From: an uncultured bacterium
Lineage (GTDB): Bacteria; Bacillota_I; Bacilli_A; Erysipelotrichales; Erysipelotrichaceae
DNA: 61,624 nt
Assembly (NCBI GenBank): GCA_903847945.1
Contig: CAINEY010000025.1
Location: 1-61,624, forward strand
Direction: 5' to 3'
Shown piece after piece: positions 46,301 to 53,586 of the stretch (the first letter of the stretch is position 1; each line of letters opens with the position of its first letter). Below the pieces are notes generated by a model, which had not been told where the DNA came from, made no database searches, and saw nothing but the letters and a program-made list of their open reading frames with translations. Made by a program: the position numbers and the translations under genes.

Positions 46301-46502
46301 TCCACGAAAGGAGAACTTGATGACCGCGTTGTTGCGTCCCTAGTAATGTTGGTCCTGAAACCGACACGTCCATCAGTGGGGTCGATGAAACCTGTTCTAC
46401 CGCCGTCACCGATGCTGTAATGGGTTCCGCTTTCGCACTGACCGGGGTCAGTGCAGTCATCATCATTAGCCATACTGCTGCCAAGATCACAAAACGTTTC
46501 AT
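40302..46502 (-). CDS. Giant secreted protein of about 22 fibronectin type III modules
   Basis: 2066 residues with a signal peptide (FVILAAVWLMMMTALTPVSAKA) and no LPxTG motif, C-terminal membrane helix or recognisable catalytic domain. About 22 Fn3-like modules of about 90 residues each show the W...A...GYE(V/I) start and YYK(V/I)RAY end. The C-terminal 12 modules form three higher-order units of four: YEVWRSTGTSTTY recurs in modules 12, 16 and 20, about 1,085 bp apart. ATG 46502 follows GAGG by 8 nt. It is likely an extracellular stalk or adhesin, bound to the surface non-covalently or released. Confidence 0.9.
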   Translation of the reverse strand: MKRFVILAAVWLMMMTALTPVSAKAEPITASVTAVEQVSSTPLMDVSVSGPTLLGTQQRGHQVLLSWSTISGVTGYEIWRGPTEAELVWLTDSTETQWIDTTVIIGNTYVYSVIPYTETESVRSYGESTNTISITVVSEYDFLAPKSLHAYYDEGVVYLSWNSDWKVESYTIRRKLMSESTYVDIATIEASLDNTFEDATAVGGSKYHYVIVANKTGASGEALTKASDPIELYAVENLYLPDGVAYGTVNRHNFEFDALYPNLTQIKLYRSTSPDGPFTFLSNVNFGANEVIASAWYTVTWGTTYYYKYRAEYQTEYSWAYSDFSDPFAVTTSSDITNLTVWNGGVNTLLLWDTNFGSQSYEVYASRDGVNYELLAVTPASNYVHSDLTLGDTWVYKVRAVYYVSNVKNFGDYTDPVTNVVSPAFTLVIGEYINKSTVKLSWEYLEISLIDGFMLYKTTNGVDYTFVAEYDWDVKEATISGLSTTQVTGFKLVAYIDFNGQRHTSEPLSDPLIPLLMAPELSAGVTTASGISIHWKAVTGAEAYIVYRSVGGNYLEIDEIARVSALSYTDKQVQAGKSYDYYVVPIVRFGTVDVEGLVSNSVSAIAQPLILNQDRMGIDSTATTLKVFWEAIPGVAGYELQRSLYADNNYGSVITLTTASYTHTGLSLNTSVYYRVRAFYLVDGVKVYTNYIQKGGKTKLATPVMTATTINPTTIALSWKAITGASSYSIYIYRPYAYDFALLKTVTTTSYTHTDSFFIAERPYAYYVVANSSMNISSNSSEIVIAYPSVAAPTNVKAVPTSDTVSVTFTAAAKAVGYEVMIYSVDTGEPVTRYEGTALSAVLTGLQPNEDYALFVTAYYFYNGNQYYGYSSEMVLFRTKIPAPTLTGTVLSQSSVKLNWTAIPLASSYNIYRKNLSTGLFEFVLETTDLTTTITDLSVGVPATFRVRANRQVPLGQAISAYSVITLTPALTAPSGLKWTVIDYNTLTLAFTGNLDATGYEIYRATSATGTYTKIATVTSTEAVLTGLTFNVTYYYKVRAYLTYEGGTTYSAYSSVISGKTALTAVTNPTTQSAGYASIQINWTAVSGASGYEVWRSTGTSTTYAMVKTQTTVGFLNTALVTNTTYNYKIRAYRLVGTTKVYGEFSTVTSTKPIPASPSISVVSGGTNALKVSWPAIAGATGYEISYSATEDGTYTLLPLQTALTATINGLTVDTPYYVKVRAYRLVGTLKVYSGYSGVVSAKPLPLTPTLTGSSGGFDRVYLSWTTIAGASGYELYRLDGDVYTLIADQTTLTFTDVELITGTTRSYKVVAYAILSDVKIRSLDSSIINVTPIPAIATNLKPSFIDYNLLSLDWDDVSGASGYEVSFATTSTGAAIVIADVSVSDYTRSGLTFNTTGYYRVRAYTTVNDVKVYGNWTTSVAVKTALTAVSSPSAAYTAYNAIQINWTAVNGATGYEVWRSTGTSTTYSLVKSQTTVGFLNTALLTNTKYNYKIRAYRLVGTTKVYGAYSSVVSSTPLPWAPTPTAASAAYNALKISWPAVAGANGYEVSYATSEAGPFTVLPTTTLTSATITNLLTNSTYTVRVRAYRIVNYKKVFGVYSNFITGTPIPSTPAPKVVSGGFDSLNLSWLAIAGATGYEVQWLNPNTSTYETLIDTTALSTVHTGLTSGVAQSYKVFAYRLVGETKVYSTASVIITGTPIPSTALGLKLSATNVSTLDFTWTPVLGASGYEVARSTTATGVYTTLSSTETAAYQVTGLAFNTTSYIKVRAYTLVNDVKVYGAWTTAVLGKTLPGTPVITLSSPSTTSIQVDWAAVSGVTGYEIWRSTGTSTTYTLIKSQTTVGFLNTGLVFNTRYNYKIRAYKLVGTTKVYGSYSTITSQTTQVSAPSVLSESTFDSITLTWAAVTGANGYEVAIATSESGPYTVSLQTTLTKTFTGLTTGSTYYVKVRSYRLVSTTKVYGPYTSVIAVTPSLQVPTLQLSGITYTSITVSWASVPGATDYEIRIRQDDPEADWVIEEVSELTVTFNDLDASAFYSIQIRSITKDSAIPVYSEYSEALVFSYSETS
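40620..43500. repeat. Three higher-order units of four Fn3 modules
   Basis: Segments encoding the WRSTGTSTTY module lie near 41020, 42110 and 43205, with matching companion modules between them, giving a period of about 1.08 kb. Protein similarity between units is higher than among the N-terminal modules, pointing to recent block duplication or recombination. Confidence 0.7.
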
Positions 46503-46670
46503 CAATCATTCCTCATTTCCTGTTATGACACCAAGCAAAAACATCCCAAAAAACTTGGTTGCTTTTGAACTTTCGAGAAGGCTGAATGGTTCATGGTTCC
46601 CACCTGGTGTCTTGGGTAACCTGTGGATCATGACCTCAGATTACCGAATATCAACTTCATCTTAACACTT
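46503..46670 (-). other. Structured 5' leader of the Fn3 protein gene (unassigned)
   Basis: Minus strand TGT-TAAGAT, an extended -10, lies at about 46658-46666, giving a leader of about 150 nt. Within it GGTCATG pairs with CATGAACC and an inner GGTTACCC pairs with GGGAACC, forming a long interrupted hairpin. No riboswitch consensus that I know matches. Confidence 0.4.
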
Positions 46671-46723
46671 AGATTTCGCTTCATCTACACACAATCGTGT
46701 GCATTTTCATTTTATTTGATGAC

Positions 46724-46756
46724 AAAAAAGAGGGCTTGTTGAATCCAGGCCCTCCT
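46724..46756 (-). terminator. Terminator of the GNAT gene
   Basis: Minus strand GAGGGC, a long loop, GCCCTC and six T, about 37 nt after the stop. Confidence 0.7.
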
Positions 46757-46791
46757 TCACATCTTTTGATTAAATTGGGTATGTTATTAAG

Positions 46792-47256
46792 CTAAATCTT
46801 TCGCTTTAGGATCAGTTCACCATCATCCACCCGACCCGTACTGACAAAGCCATTGGCTTCATAAAAAGCCTTCGGCATCACTTCTTCAGTATGACAGGAG
46901 ACATACAAATAACGTCGACCCTCTGCGGCACACTTATCGACCAGTAAACGGATCACGGCTTTACCGATCCCGTGGCCTTGTTCTTCCGGGGCCACCATGA
47001 AACGCCACAGGAAATACACCGGAGTATCTTCTTTATCGGCCAAGTAATCATCTAACCCCAACATCACAAAACCGACCGTGGTTTCTCCGCGATAGATGGC
47101 CTTGGGCCAGGCAATGGAATAATTCAAATAGGCTTCCGCCAAGGAATAGACATTGGGCGCTACTTTGTGTTTGTCTTCATCAGATAAACGGTCACTCATC
47201 TTGATAATGGTCTTAAGGTTATCGTAAGAAATGTCGCGTAAGGTAATGGGTTCCAT
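46792..47256 (-). CDS. GNAT N-acetyltransferase (spermidine acetyltransferase-like)
   Basis: 154 residues. Motif A RFMVAPEEQGHGIGKAVIRLL carries Q-x-x-G-x-G for acetyl-CoA. The C-terminal AFYEANGFVSTG is standard. The N-terminal ITLRDISYDNLKTIIKM resembles polyamine and streptothricin-type acetyltransferases. ATG 47256 with AAAGGA. It follows the isochorismatase-like gene by 10 bp. Confidence 0.88.
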   Translation of the reverse strand: MEPITLRDISYDNLKTIIKMSDRLSDEDKHKVAPNVYSLAEAYLNYSIAWPKAIYRGETTVGFVMLGLDDYLADKEDTPVYFLWRFMVAPEEQGHGIGKAVIRLLVDKCAAEGRRYLYVSCHTEEVMPKAFYEANGFVSTGRVDDGELILKRKI

Positions 47257-47266
47257 AGGGTGTCCT

Positions 47267-47803
47267 TTACTGGATCGAAGCCAGATAATCGTTGGTGGTT
47301 TTAAGTGTGGCAAACCAATTGCCCAAGACGCGGTTGTGATGATCGATCACATCCTGCGCTTTGAGTTCACCGCTGTCACAGGTGCTGTGGGCATCCAGGA
47401 TCAGGATCACCGGATAACCGTGACTGAAGGCACTGCGCGTTGTCGTATCCACACAGTAATCGGTTTGAAGGCCACATACCACAAGATCCGTGATGTGATG
47501 ATCCTTCAACACCGTTGACAGGGAAGTCTGGTAGAAACTGTCCGGTGTGGTCTTGTTGAGGATCACATCAGTAGGCGCCACATGCAAACGCCGATCCAAT
47601 TGCCAACCGGATAAGCCTTCCTGAAGCGGACTGCCTTCCCCTTCGGTATGACGGATGAGAATGACTGGTTGATGGATGTGATGATGCACATCGATCAGAC
47701 GATTGATCCGTTCAAGGAGTTCCTCGGTCTTCCACATCGGAAAGTAAGGATCATGAACGATGCCTTCCTGCACATCGATAACTAAGAGTGCTGTATTCTT
47801 CAT
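47267..47803 (-). CDS. Isochorismatase-family cysteine hydrolase
   Basis: 178 residues. The catalytic triad is visible: Asp in ALLVIDVQEGI, Lys in LNKTTPDSFYQT, and Cys in VVCGLQTDYCVDTTTR. Relatives hydrolyse nicotinamide, carbamoyl or isochorismate substrates; the activity is not predictable here. GAGGT before the ATG and TGT-TAGGAT about 20 nt further up. First gene of a two-gene operon. Confidence 0.92.
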   Translation of the reverse strand: MKNTALLVIDVQEGIVHDPYFPMWKTEELLERINRLIDVHHHIHQPVILIRHTEGEGSPLQEGLSGWQLDRRLHVAPTDVILNKTTPDSFYQTSLSTVLKDHHITDLVVCGLQTDYCVDTTTRSAFSHGYPVILILDAHSTCDSGELKAQDVIDHHNRVLGNWFATLKTTNDYLASIQ

Positions 47804-47860
47804 AATGACCTCACTAAGTTAATCCTAACACAAGAATTTCAGAACACTGTTCAGAAATCT

Positions 47861-47888
47861 AAAAAGGACATGCACGCATGTCCTTTCT
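47861..47888 (-). terminator. Terminator of the lactate/hydroxy-acid operon
   Basis: Minus strand AAAGGACATGC-GT-GCATGTCCTTT followed by TTA. Confidence 0.88.
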
Positions 47889-47889
47889 T

Positions 47890-48919
47890 CTACTTAATGG
47901 GTTGAACCCAACGCACTTTTTCGCGGGTGATGTCCTTAAGACTCACGCACTGGGTCATGCGCATGACATCCTTCAGTTCCCGGATCAGTTTTTGGCTGAG
48001 GTACTGAACACCTTCAGCTCCTGAACCTAAACTGGCATGTGAGTAGGGTCGTCCGACCAAAACGGCTTTAGCACCCAAGGCCAACGCTTTAAACACATCA
48101 CTGCCGGACCGAACTCCCCCATCGAGCCAAACTTCACCTCTTCCGTCTACGGCACTGACGATTTCTTCCAGGACTTCCAGTGAAGCCATGCCGTCATCCA
48201 TGACCCGACCCCCGTGATTACTGACAATCAGGATATCAGCACCGGCATCAATCGCTTTCAGCGCATCCGATACTGTCATGATGCCTTTAAGGATCAACGG
48301 GATGGATCCCAGATGGGTCTTAACGGCTTTCAGTGCTTCCACGGAAAGGATCGACACCTTGGGATCGGTGGAACGCAGGGAGACCAGTCCCCCCGCATCG
48401 ATATCCATCGCAACAGCCAGGGGATTCGTATTGAGGACCTCACTTAAACGTTGAGTCAACGCATGCGTTTCCCACGGTTTGATGGTCATGACGGTGTGTT
48501 TTGGATGCGTACGCAGCGCACTGACCGAAAGATCAAAGGTAGCCTTGGCTGGGGCATCCCCTAAAAAGGCCAGAAGGTTACTCTGGTGCATGCCTTCCAC
48601 CAAACCCTTGAGGTAGGTTTCCTCATCGACCAAGGATCCGTAATTGACTTTGACATTGGAGATGGGAGCCGCAAAGATCGGCGCCGCAAACGATGAACCA
48701 AACCCGGTATACGTCGATTCCGGTTCGGTGTTGTGACCGATGACGGTCATGTTCAGTTTGACCTGTTTGAAGGCCGCAACATTGCGTACGAAAGTGTGGC
48801 CTTGGCCTTTCCCTCCGGGTCCGGGGGTCTGTCCGCGACAGACTTCTCCGTTGCATTCCTTGCACATCTTGCAGACCGTCATGGCCGCTTTGGCATTGTG
48901 TATGTAGAGCGTATCGTCC
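47890..48919 (-). CDS. FMN-dependent alpha-hydroxy-acid oxidising enzyme with N-terminal Cys cluster
   Basis: 343 residues, TIM barrel of the lactate oxidase/dehydrogenase family. SNHGGRVMDDG holds the catalytic His and Arg, and VWLDGGVRSGSDVFKALALGAKAVLVGRP is the FMN phosphate site. The N-terminus carries CKMCKECNGEVCRG, four closely spaced cysteines that resemble a metal or Fe-S site and are absent from aerobic lactate oxidases. GTG start with GGAGG upstream; its first base is the last base of the LUD stop (TAGTG). Together with LUD and CstA it suggests lactate/pyruvate metabolism. Confidence 0.88.
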
Positions 48920-48920
48920 A

Positions 48921-49532
48921 CTAGAATCCTCCGTCCTCTTCGACCAACAGCACGGTCATGCGCGACGGATCCGATTGCCCGCGAATGACGATTTCGTCAT
49001 AACACATCCGTTGCGGTGAGCGGCATTCGGCGCAGTCTCCTGTTACAGCACACGGCGTAGACAAACCCAAGCGACGGGCATTCTGGGGACACGCCACCGT
49101 TTTGATGCGATGACGGCCAGATTCGATATCCTTGACCAGTTTATTCTTTCCGGCTACCACGATGACTTTCTTGGGGCCAAACATTAAGGCAGCGGCACGG
49201 TTACCGACCTTGTCGATCACCATCAGATCACCATCGGCTGTAATGGCATTGATGCCGCTAACGTAAACGTCTGCGGTTAAAGCTTGACGAAAGACCGCCA
49301 ACAACGCTTCGCCAGCCAATCCCGGTACAAAGCGGTCGTAGAAAGTGATGTTGCGTTGGCGCAAGGCTTCCACAATGCCCCATTGGTGGAGAGTGGTACT
49401 GCCCCCTGTGCTGACGGTTTGTCTATCCGCAATCAGCGCCATTACGCGCGCTTTCGCGTCGCTTGCGGTGGGTAGAATTTCCAACGTGATGTTGCGCAAA
49501 GCACATTGCCGGATCAAGTGTTCATAGTCCAT
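48921..49532 (-). CDS. LUD-domain protein (lactate utilisation, LutC-like)
   Basis: 203 residues. LUD fold marks: STGGSTTLHQWGIVEAL, DVYVSGINAITADGDLMVIDKVGNR and FGPKKVIVVAGKNKLV. The C-terminus has CAVTGDCAECRSPQRMC and ACPQ upstream, a Cys set common in anaerobe LUD proteins. ATG 49532 with GGAGG. It is translationally coupled to the FMN enzyme. Confidence 0.9.
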   Translation of the reverse strand: MDYEHLIRQCALRNITLEILPTASDAKARVMALIADRQTVSTGGSTTLHQWGIVEALRQRNITFYDRFVPGLAGEALLAVFRQALTADVYVSGINAITADGDLMVIDKVGNRAAALMFGPKKVIVVAGKNKLVKDIESGRHRIKTVACPQNARRLGLSTPCAVTGDCAECRSPQRMCYDEIVIRGQSDPSRMTVLLVEEDGGF

Positions 49533-49544
49533 AAAGCCTCCTGT

Positions 49545-49577
49545 GAAAAAAGGGAAAGACCCTTTCGGGCCTTCCCC
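49545..49577 (-). terminator. Terminator or attenuator between cstA and the LUD gene
   Basis: Minus strand GGGAAGG...CCTTTCCC-type hairpin (GAAA loop, some mismatches) followed by TTTTTT. It may let part of the cstA transcription read through. Confidence 0.75.
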
Positions 49578-49589
49578 ACACCGATACAA

Positions 49590-51014
49590 TTAAGCCGTTG
49601 CTTTCTTTTTGAGGATCAGCACGTAGAACAGGGCGAAGAAGGCCACTGCCGTTGCCAAGCCGATCGGGTAGGAGATGCTGGTGGAAAGTTTGAAGCCTTC
49701 CGCTGCCTGCAGGATGTAGGTCGCACTGACCGCACTCATGAAGGTCGCCGGTAAGCTGGCAAACCAGTGATTCAATTTGTGTTTATACAAGTAAGCCGCC
49801 GCCATCCACAAGGCAATCATCGCCAAGGTCTGGTTGGCCCAGGAGAAGTAACGCCAGATGATTTGATAATCGACGCCTTGGGTCAGGAACCAGCCGACAA
49901 ACAGCAACGGAACAGCCAGGAACAAACGATTCTTCAAAGGTTTTTGTTCGAGTTTGAAGATATCCGCCAAGGTCAAACGTGCCGCACGGAACGCCGTATC
50001 CCCGGAGGTAATGGGTGCCGCAACGACCCCCAGAATGGCCAAGACACCACCGATGGGACCTAAGAGGGATTTGGAGATGTCGAAGACAACTCCGCCTTGT
50101 CCACCCAAGTTCGCCAAGGCTTCATTCAAGCCAGCCGTACCGCTGTAGAACGTGGTCCCGGCAGCCGCCCACACCAAGGCAATAACGCCTTCCGCGATCA
50201 TAGCGCCGTAGAAGATCTTGCGACCATCGCGTTCAGACGTCATAACGCGGGCCACCATCGGGGACTGCGTGGCATGGAAACCGGAGATGGCTCCGCAAGC
50301 CACGGTGATGAACATGATCGGCCAGAGGGGTTGACCCTTCGCATTGGTCATCGCAATCGACGTCAGTTCAGGCAACGGAGTGGTGCCGTTGTTGACCAGC
50401 AGCATACCTCCAACGCCAACCGCCATGAAGATCAAGACAAAGCCGAAGACCGGGTAGAGACGACCGATGATCTTGTCGAAGGACAGAATGGTCGCCAAGA
50501 AGTAGTAAATCAGAATGGCATAGAGCCAGAAGGTCACATTCAAGGATTCCGGCGTCAGTTTCGCCAACAGACCGGCCGGACCGCTCATAAACACGGTTCC
50601 CACCAACACCAACAGGACGATGGAGAAGATGCGCATGACCCATTTCATGCCGTTCCCCAAGTAAATTCCGACGAGTTCGGAGATGTTGGCGCCATCGTGA
50701 CGCATGGAGATCATCCCCGAGAAATAGTCATGAACCGCACCGGCAAAGATACAACCAAAGACGATCCAGATGTACACGGACGGACCAAACAACGCCCCCA
50801 GGATGGCCCCGTAGATCGGACCCAAACCGGCAATGTTCAACAGCTGGATCAAGAACACGTTCCATTTTTGTTTCATCGGAACGTAGTCGACTCCATCACT
50901 CTTCGTGAAGGCCGGCGTCGAACGATCATCCGGATTGAAGACCTTCTCAACGATCTTCCCGTAAACGAAATAACCCACAAGCAAGACAGTTAATGCAATC
51001 AGAAATGTGAGCAT
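49590..51014 (-). CDS. CstA/BtsT-family pyruvate (carbon starvation) transporter
   Basis: 474 residues, polytopic with more than a dozen hydrophobic helices. Family marks are GIYGAILGALFGPSVYIWIVFG-like, VHDYFSGMISMRHDG, CGAISGFHATQSPM and VAAPITSGDTAFRAARL. E. coli BtsT/CstA take up pyruvate. ATG 51014 with GGGAGG. The adjacent LytS/LytTR pair and LytTR-type repeats upstream match the BtsSR/BtsT arrangement, so pyruvate is the best-supported substrate. Confidence 0.93.
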   Translation of the reverse strand: MLTFLIALTVLLVGYFVYGKIVEKVFNPDDRSTPAFTKSDGVDYVPMKQKWNVFLIQLLNIAGLGPIYGAILGALFGPSVYIWIVFGCIFAGAVHDYFSGMISMRHDGANISELVGIYLGNGMKWVMRIFSIVLLVLVGTVFMSGPAGLLAKLTPESLNVTFWLYAILIYYFLATILSFDKIIGRLYPVFGFVLIFMAVGVGGMLLVNNGTTPLPELTSIAMTNAKGQPLWPIMFITVACGAISGFHATQSPMVARVMTSERDGRKIFYGAMIAEGVIALVWAAAGTTFYSGTAGLNEALANLGGQGGVVFDISKSLLGPIGGVLAILGVVAAPITSGDTAFRAARLTLADIFKLEQKPLKNRLFLAVPLLFVGWFLTQGVDYQIIWRYFSWANQTLAMIALWMAAAYLYKHKLNHWFASLPATFMSAVSATYILQAAEGFKLSTSISYPIGLATAVAFFALFYVLILKKKATA

Positions 51015-51035
51015 AATAACCTCCCTTTCGAGACG

Positions 51036-51109
51036 ATTATAAGAAAACCGGGATGTAAGCGAATACATCCCGGCTCAGTTGCGAAAACAAAACGATGAAT
51101 TGCGAAAAA
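51036..51109 (-). promoter_or_regulatory. LytTR-type direct repeats and promoter of cstA
   Basis: Plus-strand TTGCGAAAA occurs at 51079-51087 and 51100-51108, exactly 21 bp apart, the spacing of LytTR operators. A TATAAT (51036-51041 on the minus strand) gives the -10; no good -35 is present, as expected for an activated promoter. Confidence 0.7.
51041..51073 (-). terminator. Terminator of the LytS/LytTR operon, within the cstA promoter
   Basis: Minus strand CCGGGATGTA-TTCGCT-TACATCCCGG, a 10-bp perfect stem followed by TTTTCTTAT. It overlaps the -35 region of cstA. Confidence 0.85.
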
Positions 51110-51115
51110 CGGCGA

Positions 51116-51829
51116 CTAGAAATCGAAGTACTCGCGCAGATTGGATAATTTCTGACGACTGATGGGAATCACGTCATCGACCCCCTGCAAGCGCAACGCA
51201 TAATCATGATTGAACCAGGGAATGATTTCAGAGACCCGGTTGAGGTTGACGATGTAGGAGCGTTGGATCCGTAAGAATCCGCAGCCGGCGAGTCGGCTTT
51301 CCAGTTGATCCAACGACTGCTTGATCGTATAAGTTTGATTCTTGGTGACCAGTTTGGTTTGCTTGTTGAGGGCCGTGATGTAACAGATCTCGGGATAACT
51401 CAGCACGACGGCTTTGTCATCGGCCCAGACCGTCAAACGTTCCAACGAACACCGATCCGGCACGGATGGCTGATCGACGTTGGCTAAACGCCGATAAGCC
51501 CGTCCGACATCTCCCGGACTAAAAGGTTTCAAGACATAATCCAAGGCCTTGGCTTTAAAGGCATCCAAAGCGAATCGATCATACGCCGTCGCAAAGACGA
51601 TGCTGATGGCGGGCTGTAAGGCAATGGCTTGCATGGCCAAATCAATCCCTTTCCCATCCCCCAATTCGACATCCAAAAAGGCACCGTCGAACGGGTGTTG
51701 TTTGAGAAGTCCTAAAGCCGATGCACACGAATCGGCTTCCAGGATGTCTAAGAAGGGATCATTCTCCAAAAGCAGTGTCTTCAGTTCCTGACGGGAGATC
51801 CGTTCATCATCGACCAGCAACAGTTTCAT
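51116..51829 (-). CDS. LytTR-family response regulator
   Basis: 237 residues. The receiver has LLLVDDERIS, phospho-Asp in GAFLDVELGDG, and YVLKPF. The LytTR DNA-binding domain spans about 140-237 (ICYITALNKQTKLVTKNQTYTI, GFLRIQRSYIVNLNRV). It overlaps the kinase gene by 4 bp. It probably activates cstA through the 21-bp spaced repeats. Confidence 0.95.
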   Translation of the reverse strand: MKLLLVDDERISRQELKTLLLENDPFLDILEADSCASALGLLKQHPFDGAFLDVELGDGKGIDLAMQAIALQPAISIVFATAYDRFALDAFKAKALDYVLKPFSPGDVGRAYRRLANVDQPSVPDRCSLERLTVWADDKAVVLSYPEICYITALNKQTKLVTKNQTYTIKQSLDQLESRLAGCGFLRIQRSYIVNLNRVSEIIPWFNHDYALRLQGVDDVIPISRQKLSNLREYFDF

Positions 51830-53508
51830 CGGTTACTCCCTTCCGGAATCAAGACAGAGACCCGGGTATAGGTCTTCCCATCGGAATCGATCTGCAAGCC
51901 CGGATGATTGGGATACAGGCTCTTCAAACGCTGATGGATGTTGGTGAGCCCGATTTTGTCGGTACTTTTGTCAGGACGATGGAGTTGTTGGATCACCGAT
52001 TCAGCGATCCCTCCCCCGTCATCGGTGACTTCGATACGCAACTGATGATCGATAACCGAGACGGAAACGTTTAAATGCAGGATCTCATTTTTCATCCCGT
52101 GCTTGATGCCGTTCTCAACTAACGGTTGAATGATGAAATTGGGGACTTCCCAACGCAGGTTGGGATCACAGTCGATTTTAACATTCAAGCGCTCTTCAAA
52201 CCGCGCCAATTCGATTTCGATGTACGACAAGACATGTTCGATTTCACTCTGGATATCGATCATTTCTTTCTGTGCACTCAGGTTGGTTCTGAAATACGAA
52301 GCCAAAGCCAAGATCAACTGTCGGGCCCGATTGGGATTGAGTCGGCTGGTGGCCGCAATCGTATTGAGCGCGTTGAAGAGGAAGTGCGGGTTGATTTGGG
52401 ATTGTAACAGCTTCAGTTCAGCTTTCGCCACCAGTTTCTTCTGAAACTCGAGTTCTGAAAGTTCGAGTTGGGTCGAGAGTAAGCGCGCCAACCCATCGAT
52501 AAACTCGGTCGTCGTATTCACACTTTCCTGGAAGTTACGATCCCCAATGACCAGGAACCCGACATTGACATTGAATCGGGTAATCGGGGCGATAAATATG
52601 CGGTTGTTTCCACCGGTCAACCCGACGGCTTTGATTTCCGCATGGTGAAGCTGCTTGATGGATTCGGATTCTCTGAGCTCATGGATAATGGGTAAAAAAG
52701 CATCCGTCGAGAAGGCATCCGGCTTCAACGTGGTGTTGACCGCTACAATGCGTTCAAGGGTCGTAATCATCACCAAACGGCTATCCGAACGTTCACGGAC
52801 GATTCGGGTGACTTCCAACATATCCTTATCCGATTCTAAGCCTTTTCGCGTGTATAATGCTGTCGCCTTCGCGATGTCAAAGGCCACTTTGAGCTGTTTG
52901 GCCGATTGCAGGTCAATGTTGCGTTGAACTGAGAAAATGGCTTCGACGAAGACGACCGCACCCAACGAGTTCAGAAACACCATAGGAACGGCAATGATGG
53001 ACACCAGCTCGACTGCCGCATCAAAGGGACGGGCAATCAGCAGGATGATCACCATCTGAAGGATCTCGGCGATAAAGGTGATCCCATAGACCCACGTGTA
53101 TTTGTTTCGGGTCGAACGGACCCGAGTGGCCATTAACCCGCCCAGAATTCCTTCCACCAAGGTGGAGATCCCGCACGATAAGGCGGTAAAGCCACCCAGA
53201 TCGTACAAATACCGATGCCCTCCGGCAATCAGTCCGGATAAAAATCCCACCCAAGGTCCTCCCAAGAGCCCGCCGGTTATGACCCCGATGACTCGGGTAT
53301 TGACGATGGCTCCGTTGACGTTGATCCCTAAGTACGTGGATAAGACACCCAGTCCACCAAAGACCAGCGACAACAAAACGATATCGGACCACGACTTGCG
53401 ATCGCGAAACAGCGTCCGACGAAAGAACGGGATCCGGGGAGTCGCATTCCCCATGATCAGTAAGACCGCAATATTGAGTGCAATGTTGGCGTAAATGTTT
53501 TCAATCAT
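51826..53508 (-). CDS. LytS-family sensor kinase (5TM-5TMR_LYT)
   Basis: 560 residues. The N-terminal 5TMR_LYT membrane domain contains NTRVIGVITGGLLGGPWVGF and GHRYLYDLGG, typical of pyruvate-sensing BtsS-like kinases. A GAF-like region follows (about 215-345), then His_kinase with QSQINPHFLFNALN (phospho-His) and an HATPase (VENGIKHG, DDGGG). A TATGAT -10 lies 9 nt before the ATG, leaving almost no leader. Confidence 0.95.
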   Translation of the reverse strand: MIENIYANIALNIAVLLIMGNATPRIPFFRRTLFRDRKSWSDIVLLSLVFGGLGVLSTYLGINVNGAIVNTRVIGVITGGLLGGPWVGFLSGLIAGGHRYLYDLGGFTALSCGISTLVEGILGGLMATRVRSTRNKYTWVYGITFIAEILQMVIILLIARPFDAAVELVSIIAVPMVFLNSLGAVVFVEAIFSVQRNIDLQSAKQLKVAFDIAKATALYTRKGLESDKDMLEVTRIVRERSDSRLVMITTLERIVAVNTTLKPDAFSTDAFLPIIHELRESESIKQLHHAEIKAVGLTGGNNRIFIAPITRFNVNVGFLVIGDRNFQESVNTTTEFIDGLARLLSTQLELSELEFQKKLVAKAELKLLQSQINPHFLFNALNTIAATSRLNPNRARQLILALASYFRTNLSAQKEMIDIQSEIEHVLSYIEIELARFEERLNVKIDCDPNLRWEVPNFIIQPLVENGIKHGMKNEILHLNVSVSVIDHQLRIEVTDDGGGIAESVIQQLHRPDKSTDKIGLTNIHQRLKSLYPNHPGLQIDSDGKTYTRVSVLIPEGSNR

Positions 53509-53556
53509 ATCGTGCCCATCATAACACTTTTTACTTTACAAACAAACAGGGTCCCC

Positions 53557-53586
53557 ATAAAAAAAGACAGCCGAAGCTGGTCTTTC
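53557..53586 (-). terminator. Terminator of the glycerate operon
   Basis: Minus strand AAAGACCAGC-TTCG-GCTGTCTTT (one bulge) followed by a T-run. Confidence 0.85.

Noticed and set aside
46503-46670. c-di-GMP, SAM or T-box riboswitch in the Fn3 leader
   Set aside because: Conserved sequence elements of these classes are absent; kept only as an unassigned structured leader.
50097-50993. 298-codon frame antisense to cstA
   Set aside because: Shadow frame; highly polar, no start signal.
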